Source of the DNA: Moorena producens 3L
GTDB lineage: Bacteria > Cyanobacteriota > Cyanobacteriia > Cyanobacteriales > Coleofasciculaceae
Direction: 5' to 3'
DNA length: 9,408 nucleotides
Assembly: GCF_000211815.1 (NCBI RefSeq)
Contig: NZ_GL890817.1
Coordinates: forward strand, 1 to 9,408
The notes under the pieces were generated by a model that worked only from the letters and a program-made list of their open reading frames with translations, was not told where the DNA came from and did not search any database. Position 1 is the first letter of the stretch; every line of letters begins with the position of its first letter. Shown here piece by piece: positions 1-5,456 of the stretch. The position numbers and the translations under genes are program-made.

Positions 1-211
1 AAGTATTCAGCCGTCAGCCGTTGGCCTTTGGCCACGCTACTTGAGGTGCCGTCAGCCGTCAGCCGTGAACTTATTTTATTAAAAAGCACCTCGATTAGCA
101 CCATCTGTAGCGCATAAAATGTTGGCCTAGCCTGATCTACGGCCAATAGCTGATAGCTGTTCGCGTAGCGTGCGCGTAGCGCTTAAGCTGATAGCTGATA
201 GCTGATAGCTT
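1..211. repeat. Composite interspersed repeat region (CAGCCGT and AGCTGAT heptads, GGCC hairpin module)
   Basis: This stretch is made of short repeat modules. CAGCCGT heptads stand in pairs at 8-21 and 53-66, a GGCC-TTT-GGCC-ACGCTAC module at 23-40, a TTCGCGTAGCG/TGCGCGTAGCGC block near 160-182, and TAGCTGA-type heptads at about 147-157 and 185-209. Heptad arrays of this kind are known from cyanobacteria as STRR sequences. The segment at about 70-135 is related, in opposite orientation, to 5235-5310. I see no gene in 1-460. Confidence 0.75.
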
Positions 212-339
212 ACATTTATTCTAGTCTTACAATTGTCAGTATTCTTAATCCTAGAGATTACGCGATCGCGTTAATCATCATATAATTTATATGACGACCA
301 TTTAAAGTCTAAAGTTTCGCCAATTTTACTGGCGTTATC

Positions 340-375
340 AGTGGGCAATCAAGTGGGCAATCAAGTGGGTAATCA
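340..375 (+). repeat. Three 12-bp direct repeats (AGTGGGCAATCA) upstream of the exported-protein gene
   Basis: AGTGGGCAATCA occurs at 340-351 and 352-363, and AGTGGGTAATCA at 364-375. The array ends 87 bp before the ATG at 463. It could be operator-like or simply a slippage product; the sequence alone does not decide. The preceding bases GCCA-ATTTTACT-GGC could form a weak hairpin. Confidence 0.6.
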
Positions 376-462
376 AATTTCTTTCATCAGAGACTGTACC
401 AGAAAACTCCAAGCCAAGTTTAATGCTATTTTACAAGAAAGCAAACTTTTTTTTGGTGTGAC

Positions 463-966
463 ATGGAGATGAGTTTACTGCGAAAATTTAGCTTGACACT
501 GGTTTCATTCCTTGCACTTAGTCTCCCAGCTGGCAAGGGATTTGCCCAAAGCTTTGGGGGGATATATCAGGAGATTTCTATCTCTGAAGTGCCAGCTCCT
601 GCTATCACTGCGGCCACTGTTGCTGCTGGTGTCTCACCCACGGATGCAGCAATCGAGATTGGGGCTGATGGCAAGCTAATCTATGGACTGAGTGGTCAGA
701 ACTCCCAGGGTAACCGCTTTGAAGTGGATGTCAATGCCATTGGGGAAATTCAGCAGGTTGAAGAAGAAATTGACCAGAGTCAGGTACCCCCACCAGTACT
801 CAAAGGTCTAAGAGTCTGGCTACCTGACTTCCAGCCTACTGTGATTAGGAGGAGCGTCCGGGCCACAGACGTTATATACGAATTCAATGGTAAGGATGTG
901 CAAGGCAACAACCTTCAAATTGAAATGCCCTCTAAGGGTGGCAGGTTGATACTATTTACCTATTGA
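463..966 (+). CDS. Exported protein of unknown function with two related (possibly PepSY-like) repeats
   Basis: 167 residues. The N-terminus is a classical Sec signal: a basic start (RK), a hydrophobic core at about 10-22, and an AGKGFA|QS cleavage site near residue 29, so the mature protein of about 138 residues should be periplasmic or secreted. The mature part contains two related halves, about 43-103 and 107-166. IYGLSGQNSQGNRFEVDV lines up with IYEFNGKDVQGNNLQIEM, followed by a glycine-containing turn and a closing strand. The layout (helix, then strands with a QGN turn) recalls PepSY-like small periplasmic domains, but I cannot assign the family and give no function. ATG codons lie at 463 and 469 with no good ribosome binding site, so the start is open by two codons; both keep the signal peptide. 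The gene converges on pstS across the 17-bp repeat array. Confidence 0.8.
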   Translation: MEMSLLRKFSLTLVSFLALSLPAGKGFAQSFGGIYQEISISEVPAPAITAATVAAGVSPTDAAIEIGADGKLIYGLSGQNSQGNRFEVDVNAIGEIQQVEEEIDQSQVPPPVLKGLRVWLPDFQPTVIRRSVRATDVIYEFNGKDVQGNNLQIEMPSKGGRLILFTY

Positions 967-1037
967 ACCAGGGACTAACTTTACTGTGCTTGGTGTAAAC
1001 CGGGTGCATCTCATTAAAGCTGTTTGACCCGGTGGCT

Positions 1038-1241
1038 GGAACGGGCATCTTGGTGGAACGGGCATCTTGGTGGAACGGGCATCTTGGTGGAACGGGCATC
1101 TTGGTGGAACGGGCATCTTGGTGGAACGGGCATCTTGGTGGAACGGGCATCTTGGTGGAACGGGCATCTTGGTGGAACGGGCATCTTGGTGGAACGGGCA
1201 TCTTGGTGGAACGGGCATCTTGGTGGAACGGGCATCTTGCC
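1038..1241. repeat. 17-bp tandem repeat array, 12 units
   Basis: GGAACGGGCATCTTGGT is repeated head to tail from 1038. Eleven units are exact and a twelfth (1225-1241) differs only in its last two bases (CC for GT). Because 17 is not a multiple of 3, long stop-free frames arise on both strands; these are artefacts, not genes. The array fills the spacer between two convergent genes (stops at 966 and 1270). Confidence 0.97.
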
Positions 1242-1245
1242 CGTT
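1227..1245. repeat. Perfect 8-bp hairpin closing the tandem array
   Basis: AACGGGCA-TCT-TGCCCGTT is an exact inverted repeat (arms 1227-1234 and 1238-1245, 3-nt loop). Every upstream unit carries only the left arm and loop. The hairpin lies 25 bp beyond the pstS stop and between convergent genes, so it may help end transcripts from both sides, but no T-run follows on either strand. Hairpins of the same GGGCA-TCT/TCC-TGCCC type recur near 4761. Confidence 0.75.
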
Positions 1246-1269
1246 ACAATAACCCACCCTACTCCACTA

Positions 1270-2283
1270 CTATGAACCAACGGTGATGTTTTGATTCACT
1301 GCTTGAATGGCTTGGCGAGCAATATCCTCTGGAATCCTGGTGTACCCTAGTTCCCCGTTGAGGTCCTGACCTTTAGTGAGAATCCAATTAACCATATCTT
1401 TTATCCCCTGGGCTTTGGCCTGATTGGGGTACTTCTGGTACAGTAGCAGCCAAGTTAGACCCACAATTGGATAACCATCGGCTGGATCGTTAAGTTTGAG
1501 GGTGAAGTCCTGGTTAAACTCCACATTGACCAGCCCTTTACTGGCTTGGTCAAGGCTAGGCTTGATATAGCGACCCTCTTGATTTTCAATCCTAGCGCTA
1601 GGGAAGTTGTTTTCTACAGCATAATTAGCCTCTACATAGCCAATGGCACCGTCAATCCGCCGCACTTCCCCAGCTACTCCACCATTTTGAGGACGGCTTG
1701 AGAAGACCTTGAAGCCCCAATCTGGTGTTGGGCTAGGTTTGATCAGACCATGGGTAATCGCACTCAAGTACTTGGTGAATATGAAACTGGTACCGCTACT
1801 ATCTGAGCGCACAACAACTTTGATGTCTCTTCTGGGCAGGTAAGTGTTAACTTGCTTCCAATTACCAATTTGACCAGTAAAGATTTTCCCTAAAGTATCG
1901 CGAGATAGTCTGACAGAAGTCACTACACCTTGGAGATTGTAAATGACTGACACAGCTCCCCCCGCTGTTGGCACCATTTGCAAGCCCCGTTTCATCTGAC
2001 TTTTTTCCTCATCGGTTGGGGGCATATCAGTGCCAGCGAAATCAACAGACTCGTTAATGAATTCCTCAATACCAGTACCACTGCCAATGGTACTGTAATT
2101 TACATTAACGCTGGTTTCTTGTTGGTATTGGGAAAAGTAACGCTGGTAAAGGGGTTGGGGAAATGAAGCACCGGCACCAAACAATGGTATTGCACTTGCT
2201 GCCTTGAGTGAAATCAATACAATGGCAACTGTAACTGTTAAGGTTATCAATGTCCGACGGGACTTGATTACAGCTAAAATCAT
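1270..2283 (-). CDS. pstS: PstS-family phosphate-binding protein of the phosphate ABC transporter
   Basis: 337 residues. It captures inorganic phosphate in the periplasm and delivers it to the PstCAB permease. It begins with an N-terminal Sec signal (basic KSRR, hydrophobic 11-27, cleavage likely at KAASA|IP near residue 31); there is no lipobox cysteine. The mature start FGAGASFPQPLYQ is diagnostic of PstS. Phosphate-contact motifs are in place: GASF (37-41), GSGTG (67-71), DFAGTD (81-86) and RSDSSGTS (159-166, corresponding to the R-S-G-T contacts of E. coli PstS). GAIGYVE (212-218) is also typical. Length is normal and the frame intact. No pstC, pstA, pstB or phoU is in the window, so this is a stand-alone copy, common in cyanobacteria. 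There is no clear Shine-Dalgarno upstream of the ATG (CAT at 2281-2283), and no alternative start keeps the signal peptide. Confidence 0.95.
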   Translation of the reverse strand: MILAVIKSRRTLITLTVTVAIVLISLKAASAIPLFGAGASFPQPLYQRYFSQYQQETSVNVNYSTIGSGTGIEEFINESVDFAGTDMPPTDEEKSQMKRGLQMVPTAGGAVSVIYNLQGVVTSVRLSRDTLGKIFTGQIGNWKQVNTYLPRRDIKVVVRSDSSGTSFIFTKYLSAITHGLIKPSPTPDWGFKVFSSRPQNGGVAGEVRRIDGAIGYVEANYAVENNFPSARIENQEGRYIKPSLDQASKGLVNVEFNQDFTLKLNDPADGYPIVGLTWLLLYQKYPNQAKAQGIKDMVNWILTKGQDLNGELGYTRIPEDIARQAIQAVNQNITVGS

Positions 2284-2315
2284 TTGTCTAGAAATATTAA
2301 GAATAATTCAAGGGG

Positions 2316-2361
2316 TAAGCTATCAGCTAATGCGCTACGCGCACCCTATGGGAATAGCTTA
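2316..2361. repeat. Repeat module with 8-bp terminal arms in the pstS leader
   Basis: TAAGCTAT (2316-2323) and ATAGCTTA (2354-2361) are perfect inverted arms enclosing TCAGC, GCGC-TAC-GCGC and CCCTATGGG-type pieces. The vocabulary matches the interspersed repeats at 147-211 and 5170-5357. It lies between the candidate Pho box and the pstS start codon, so it would sit in the 5' untranslated leader if that box drives transcription. Confidence 0.55.
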
Positions 2362-2363
2362 TG

Positions 2364-2382
2364 GTCATGGGAAAACCATGAC
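2364..2382. promoter_or_regulatory. Short palindrome next to the candidate Pho box
   Basis: GTCATGG-GAAAA-CCATGAC is a 7-bp perfect inverted repeat with a 5-nt loop, adjoining the Pho-box-like repeats upstream of pstS. It could be an operator or a transcript hairpin. Only the symmetry is observed. Confidence 0.3.
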
Positions 2383-2400
2383 ATTTAAATTTTTGTTAAG
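2382..2400 (-). promoter_or_regulatory. Candidate Pho box upstream of pstS
   Basis: Read on the pstS strand the site is CTTAACAA-AAA-TTTAAATG: two 8-bp half-sites spaced by 3 bp. Cyanobacterial Pho boxes (bound by PhoB/SphR under phosphate starvation) are described as direct repeats of PyTTAAPyPy(T/A) at 11-bp spacing. Both half-sites keep the PyTTAA core but miss outer positions, and a third repeat is not evident. It lies about 100 bp upstream of the ATG. The position before a pstS gene supports the call; the match itself is moderate. Confidence 0.35.
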
Positions 2401-2451
2401 TGATTCAGGATTAGCTCCGACCGCACCTTAAGTGAAGCAGGGATGATAGTT

Positions 2452-2632
2452 GCTGGAGTTATGGGATTGACCGTAGGTCACGCTACGCGATGAAGCTTCG
2501 CTTCCGCTAAAAGCGATCGCTTTTGTAAATGTTGCGTAGCTGGAGTTATGCGATTGGCCTTTGGGCCACGCTACGCGATGAAGCTTCGCTTCCGCTAAAA
2601 GCGATTGACCGTCGGTCACGCTTCGCGATCGC
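2452..2632. repeat. Tandem duplicated interspersed repeat (about 66 bp, 2.4 copies)
   Basis: Copy 1 (2452-2517) and copy 2 (2539-2605) share GCTGGAGTTATG, then a small hairpin, then CACGCTACGCGATGAAGC and CTTCCGCTAAAAGCGAT. A third, partial copy follows (2603-2632). The hairpin differs between copies but stays paired: GACC-GTA-GGTC, GGCC-TTTG-GGCC, GACC-GTC-GGTC. A perfect 16-bp palindrome AAAAGCGATCGCTTTT (2509-2524) holds a HIP1 site. The modules match those at 23-40 and 5215-5235. Minus-strand reading frames here are repeat translations, not genes. Confidence 0.85.
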
Positions 2633-2663
2633 ATGATCCTTCTTAAACAAATTATTAGCTGGA

Positions 2664-2813
2664 ATGAAAATCAAGGGTAAGCACAGTAAGAAGAAGTCGT
2701 CACCTGGGCAGATTAGTTTTCTGGAGAGCCTGTGCCAGGTATCGGAAAACCCGGAAGTGCAAGAAGTTGCGGAAAAGTTCGTTCGTGCCAACTCTTTCAA
2801 GCCTTCTACTTAA
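2664..2813 (+). CDS. Possible 49-residue basic small protein
   Basis: The frame begins ATG AAA ATC AAG GGT AAG and ends with TAA at 2811. The product has a lysine-rich head (MKIKGKHSKKK), an acidic helix-like middle (FLESLCQVSENPEVQEVAEKFV) and the tail RANSFKPST. The composition is protein-like and unlike the repeat translations around it. There is no convincing ribosome binding site (GG only 2-3 nt before ATG) and I recognise no family. Its last codons (from 2782) lie in a sequence that recurs at 3389, so it may be a remnant of a longer gene. It stands alone in a non-coding region. Confidence 0.35.
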   Translation: MKIKGKHSKKKSSPGQISFLESLCQVSENPEVQEVAEKFVRANSFKPST

Positions 2814-2868
2814 ATTTGCACTTGTTTAAATTTATGCTATTCTGTTGTATGTGGTTCTTCTCCCACCC
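2782..2868 (+). repeat. Imperfect direct repeat, copy A (copy B at 3389-3450)
   Basis: TTCGTGCCAACTCTTTCA occurs exactly at 2782-2799 and 3389-3406. Both are followed after a variable gap by TGCTAT, then TTGTATGTGGTT and a CTTCTCCC/CTTTCTCCC end. Copy A has extra bases between these conserved blocks. The two copies bracket about 600 bp of AT-rich, internally repeated DNA. Confidence 0.55.
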
Positions 2869-2879
2869 ACACCCCAACC

Positions 2880-3320
2880 CTCTTCCTTAATTAAATTTGT
2901 GGGTGTCGCAAAATATATAAATCTAAAATATATAATAGAAAATTAATCAATTAGAAAATTAATCGAAAAATATACGTCACGAAAAATTAAATCGAAAAAT
3001 ATACGTCACGAAAAAATATACGTCCAGGAATCGAAAAGTCCCCCGAATCCAAAAGTCCAGGAATCGCGAAGCGGAATCAAAAAATCTTTATTTATTTCAT
3101 AATTTCCCCAATCGCGAAGCGGAATCCTGCTGTCTGGTAAATTTAATTCCGCACCGAATCGCGAAGCGGAATCCTGTCTGGTAAATTTACAAAGTGTCGT
3201 CAAATTCCGGAATGGCGGCGTCCACGAATTGTTAATCGTGGCCGACTGCTGACAGGCAAACCACCCGAGGCAAACCACCTCTCTCCACTAAATTGCCAAC
3301 TTATTGGAAAAGTTGGTGCG
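2880..3320. repeat. AT-rich non-coding region with several short direct repeats
   Basis: I see no credible gene. Repeats include AATCGAAAAATATACGTCAC at 2961 and 2990 (29-bp period, with a third ATATACGTC at about 3016), AATCGCGAAGCGGAATC at 3062, 3110 and 3157, and the longer block with CCTG..TCTGGTAAATTTA following the last two. GGCAAACCACC is repeated at about 3256 and 3270, and GGTGCGGTT runs follow just after 3314. The pattern is that of slippage- or recombination-prone DNA rather than a regulatory array. Confidence 0.6.
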
Positions 3321-3388
3321 GTTGTTGTGGTGCGGTTGGTGCGGTGGGTAGATAAAATTAAAAGTGTCTTAGTTGCCTTCGCCTCGTC

Positions 3389-3450
3389 TTCGTGCCAACT
3401 CTTTCACCACCCCTCGAAAATTTGCTATATTGTATGTGGTTTCTTTCTCC
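3389..3450 (+). repeat. Imperfect direct repeat, copy B
   Basis: Partner of the repeat at 2782-2868. It contains TTCGTGCCAACTCTTTCA (3389-3406), then TGCTATATTGTATGTGGTTT (from 3424). TATATT at 3426-3431 could act as a -10 element, but no good -35 is present. From here to the antitoxin gene (3450-3600) I see no other feature. Confidence 0.5.
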
Positions 3451-3603
3451 CGCACCTTGAAAACCCGCCAGAATTACTTGCCTCAGCGCGTTACCAGACA
3501 CCACAAAAATCGAAAATTTAATACCTTTAAGGGAGTAGCGGCAGAAAGAAATCCGTTTGGTGGCTAGCGCTTGGTGTATTCGGCACTTGAAATGGAGTAC
3601 CTC

Positions 3604-4005
3604 ATGAGAGGCTCTCGTCTAGAAGTAGAAGTTAATACTTCTCAATTACTTCAGACGCTGGACAGCTGCCTTGAGTCAGCTAGCCAGGGTCAGCCCCATA
3701 TTATCACCAAAGATGGTGAACAGTATGCGGCTGTCATTTCAATGCCTGAATACGCCCAGTTGCAGTACTATCTTCGGCTTTTGGATTCAACCGCATCACA
3801 ATTGTTGCAGGAAGCTGAGGATAAGGCGTTGGACTCTGAAGAGTTGTTAAGGAATCAGTCTTCTCCTCAAGACAGCCGACCATTGGGGACTCCTTCTGAA
3901 GGAGCTCAGAATGAAGATTGCCGTCATAGAAACAGAACAAGTCCGCTGCGTCAGAAGTCATTTACCTCCTCAGTCCTACACCGCCTATCGAAACTTTTTA
4001 GATAG
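3604..4005 (+). CDS. Phd/YefM-family antitoxin, C-terminus apparently frameshifted
   Basis: Type II antitoxins of this family bind their toxin and repress their own promoter. The N-terminal two thirds shows the Phd/YefM pattern: LEVEVNTSQLLQTLDSCLE (first strand and helix), GQPHIITKDGEQYAAVISMPEYAQL (DNA-binding-fold strands and the helix after the conserved xxPEY), then an acidic, helical toxin-binding segment (LLQEAEDKALDSEE). ATG 3604 is preferred because GGAG lies 6 nt upstream; in-frame ATG 3592 and TTG 3571 have no such site. After the EE codons at about 3838-3843 the frame becomes rich in S, P and R and runs 95 bp into the toxin gene. In the neighbouring frame the sequence continues as VVKESVFSSRQPTIGDSF and stops at TGA 3897-3899, directly before the toxin's ribosome binding site. 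I infer one base lost near 3843, or an assembly error. The intact product would be about 98 residues, normal for the family. Confidence 0.75.
   Translation: MRGSRLEVEVNTSQLLQTLDSCLESASQGQPHIITKDGEQYAAVISMPEYAQLQYYLRLLDSTASQLLQEAEDKALDSEELLRNQSSPQDSRPLGTPSEGAQNEDCRHRNRTSPLRQKSFTSSVLHRLSKLFR
3899..3904 (+). promoter_or_regulatory. Shine-Dalgarno site fixing the toxin start
   Basis: AAGGAG sits 6 nt before ATG 3911, the best ribosome binding site in this part of the window. It begins on the last base of the TGA (3897-3899) that would end the frame-restored antitoxin, the usual compact layout of an antitoxin-toxin operon. Confidence 0.75.
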
Positions 4006-4498
4006 GTTGCGCAAGGGCGAAAACATAGTAGGAGAGAGGCCAGTACCCAATTTCCATAGACCTAACTGCTATCATTTCCAGCTGTCTACGGGAGATTTGA
4101 TCATTTATTGCGTAGAGCACAAAAGGATTTTGTGGTTTGAATTAACTGAGATAACTGTTGAGGTTTTGTTTCCCAAGGAAAAGGTTGATCAAATAGTTAC
4201 TCTTGCTCTTGCTCTCATGCACTCTGACCCTGCCAGACCGCCTCAAAATTTACTGCAGCAATTCCTGAGTTCGAGTATATCGATAGCAGATAACTCTCAA
4301 CGCCTAATTTTCGCTGTGCAATTAGGAACGAAACTTGTGGAATTTATTCTGACTATTGGTATTGTCATGTTGATGCTTTTGCCCCAGTTAACTTCTAGTC
4401 CACTGGAAGAAAAAATTCAGCCACCGACCTCTGAGTCTGGGGCAGTTACAGAGGAACGTGATCAGCTCGCTGATACTGAAGACAATCGCAGTCCTTGA
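3911..4498 (+). CDS. Putative toxin partner with a C-terminal membrane segment
   Basis: 195 residues, starting after a strong AAGGAG site. Position directly behind a Phd/YefM antitoxin makes it the likely toxin. Residues about 1-100 form the soluble part: a helical region with YTAYRNFLDRLRKGE, then FHRPNCYHFQLSTGDLIIYCVEHKRILWFELTEI. The latter has the strand-turn-strand look of RelE/ParE-type mRNA-interferase or gyrase toxins, but I see no definite catalytic set, so the family is unproven. It is about twice the usual RelE length. Residues about 131-160 (RLIFAVQLGTKLVEF, then ILTIGIVMLMLLPQL) form one strong transmembrane helix, followed by an acidic, proline-containing tail of 35 residues. 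A membrane-anchored RelE-like toxin would be unusual. The alternative is an uncharacterised membrane protein that merely shares an operon with the antitoxin. Confidence 0.65.
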   Translation: MKIAVIETEQVRCVRSHLPPQSYTAYRNFLDRLRKGENIVGERPVPNFHRPNCYHFQLSTGDLIIYCVEHKRILWFELTEITVEVLFPKEKVDQIVTLALALMHSDPARPPQNLLQQFLSSSISIADNSQRLIFAVQLGTKLVEFILTIGIVMLMLLPQLTSSPLEEKIQPPTSESGAVTEERDQLADTEDNRSP

Positions 4499-4644
4499 TC
4501 TTACTCTTTTGGAATCTTTACCCTACTTTGGTGATTATCCATTTATAAAAATCGACCTACCAGTAGTTTATAAAACAGATTTTTAAGGGAAATATATTAA
4601 GAACAAACGTCATCCATAGTCTAATATGAATATATGACAAATAA

Positions 4645-4684
4645 GAAAGCGATCGCGGCAGTTTGTAATGGTGCGATCGCTTTC
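4645..4684. repeat. 12-bp perfect hairpin built on two HIP1 sites
   Basis: GAAAGCGATCGC (4645-4656) and GCGATCGCTTTC (4673-4684) are exact reverse complements around a 16-nt loop. Read on the minus strand the stem is followed by TTATTTGTC, which is weakly terminator-like; on the plus strand no T-run follows. It lies 147 bp past the toxin gene. No minus-strand gene is visible for it to terminate. Confidence 0.65.
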
Positions 4685-4760
4685 ATACAGCTTTTGAATA
4701 AAAAAGTAACCATTTGTTTAGTATGAGTGACGTTGCTGAATCTTTTTTTGAATAGGAGTA

Positions 4761-4833
4761 GAGTGGGCATCCTGCCCGCTCGAAAATAAGCATGAAACTG
4801 GCAAGATGCCAGTTTCACGCAAGATGCCCATTC
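4761..4833. repeat. Nested hairpin cluster of the GGGCA-n3-TGCCC family
   Basis: There are three related arms. GAGTGGGCA-TCC-TGCCCGCTC (4761-4781) pairs over 9 bp with one G-T. TGAAACTGGCA-AGA-TGCCAGTTTCA (4793-4817) pairs perfectly over 11 bp. GCAAGATGCCCATTC (4819-4833) can instead pair with GAGTGGGCATCCTGC (4761-4775) as an outer stem. The left arm therefore has two possible partners, giving either two side-by-side hairpins or one large stem around the middle hairpin. The loop triplets TCC/AGA match the TCT/AGA of the element at 1227-1245. Confidence 0.75.
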
Positions 4834-5160
4834 GACCTCACTCTTAAAATCATTCCATTATTAAGCAACGCTGTATTAATGAGTCATTAGTAAATAATCA
4901 CGATTCGGGATTATACTTAACCTAGACACAAACCGTTACATCTCGAAAACTACTTCTGTCCTATTCCCTTTTGCCTGTTCAACACATCTGGCCTAACCTT
5001 TAATTATATCAAATCTAATCACAAATTCGTTCGATAAAAGTACCCCAAAGGGTACTGTCAAAGGATTATTGTATTGCTCATAATCAAAATAGCACTGAAA
5101 TATTATTGCACCTAAATAGTTAGGGTGGGCAATTATTCCACTCTAAGATTAAGCTAGGGA
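4834..5160. other. AT-rich intergenic stretch without recognisable gene
   Basis: I find no ORF of note, RNA gene or strong symmetry here. Minor items are TACCC-CAAA-GGGTA (5041-5054), a 5-bp inverted repeat, and a lone AGGGTGGGCA at about 5122, a fragment also seen at about 9061. Confidence 0.5.
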
Positions 5161-5176
5161 TAACTTAATATACCCT

Positions 5177-5357
5177 TCAGCTATTAGCTATCAGCTATCA
5201 GCTATCAGCCATTCGCGTAGCGTGGCCTTTGGCCAAGGCATGTGGCCAGACTACGGGAAAAGTTTATGCCCATAGCGCAAAATACTTGAGCTGCTTTTGA
5301 ATAAAATAAGCTGACGGCTGATCACTGACGGCTGTTCGCGGAGCTTGCGCGTAGCGC
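5177..5357. repeat. Composite interspersed repeat region, related to 1-211
   Basis: TCAGCTA heptads (5177-5209), the module ATTCGCGTAGCGTGGCCTTTGGCCA (5210-5235), an AT-rich core ending GAGCTGCTTTTGAATAAAATAAG (5288-5310), CTGACGGCTG heptads (5311-5333) and TTCGCGGAGC/TTGCGCGTAGCGC (5335-5357) follow each other. The same modules, with the core inverted, make up the left end of the window. There is no gene. The 5358-5456 stretch before the next ORF holds only a small TAGG-TATATAT-CCTA symmetry. Confidence 0.7.
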
Positions 5358-5456
5358 TATATTGCCGAAGCTACGGCTAGTGACAGTGGTGCAAGATTTC
5401 AGGGAAAGCAACTAAAGTAAACCATTGAGTTAGGTATATATCCTAAATTTATAGTT

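Noticed and set aside
340..375. 12-bp direct repeats as replication iterons
   Set aside because: Only three copies, no Rep gene and no DnaA boxes nearby; kept as a plain repeat.
1038..1241. CRISPR array
   Set aside because: Units are contiguous with no variable spacers, and there are no cas genes.
952..1286. Long open frames on both strands across the 17-bp array (peptides with GILVERASWWNGHLG or PRCPFHQDARSTKM repeats)
   Set aside because: A stop-free 17-bp unit yields open frames in several frames automatically; no ribosome binding sites, and translation follows the repeat only.
1978..2431. Plus-strand ORFs of 62 and 75 codons
   Set aside because: They lie antisense to pstS and its leader; pstS is a clear family member.
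2428..2800. Minus-strand ORFs of 68 and 84 codons
   Set aside because: They are translations of the duplicated interspersed repeat (RSVTDGQS, AFSGSEASSRSV), a known kind of artefact in repeat-rich cyanobacterial genomes.
3006..3567. ORFs of 64-90 codons in the repeat-rich region
   Set aside because: Composition follows the repeats, frames overlap each other, no recognisable motif or ribosome binding site.
4621..4818. Minus-strand ORF of 65 codons with a hydrophobic end
   Set aside because: It runs through the two hairpin elements and a HIP1 hairpin, so it is better explained as non-coding structured DNA.
5041..5054. TACCC-CAAA-GGGTA as a terminator or operator
   Set aside because: The stem is only 5 bp, with no T-run and no adjacent gene.
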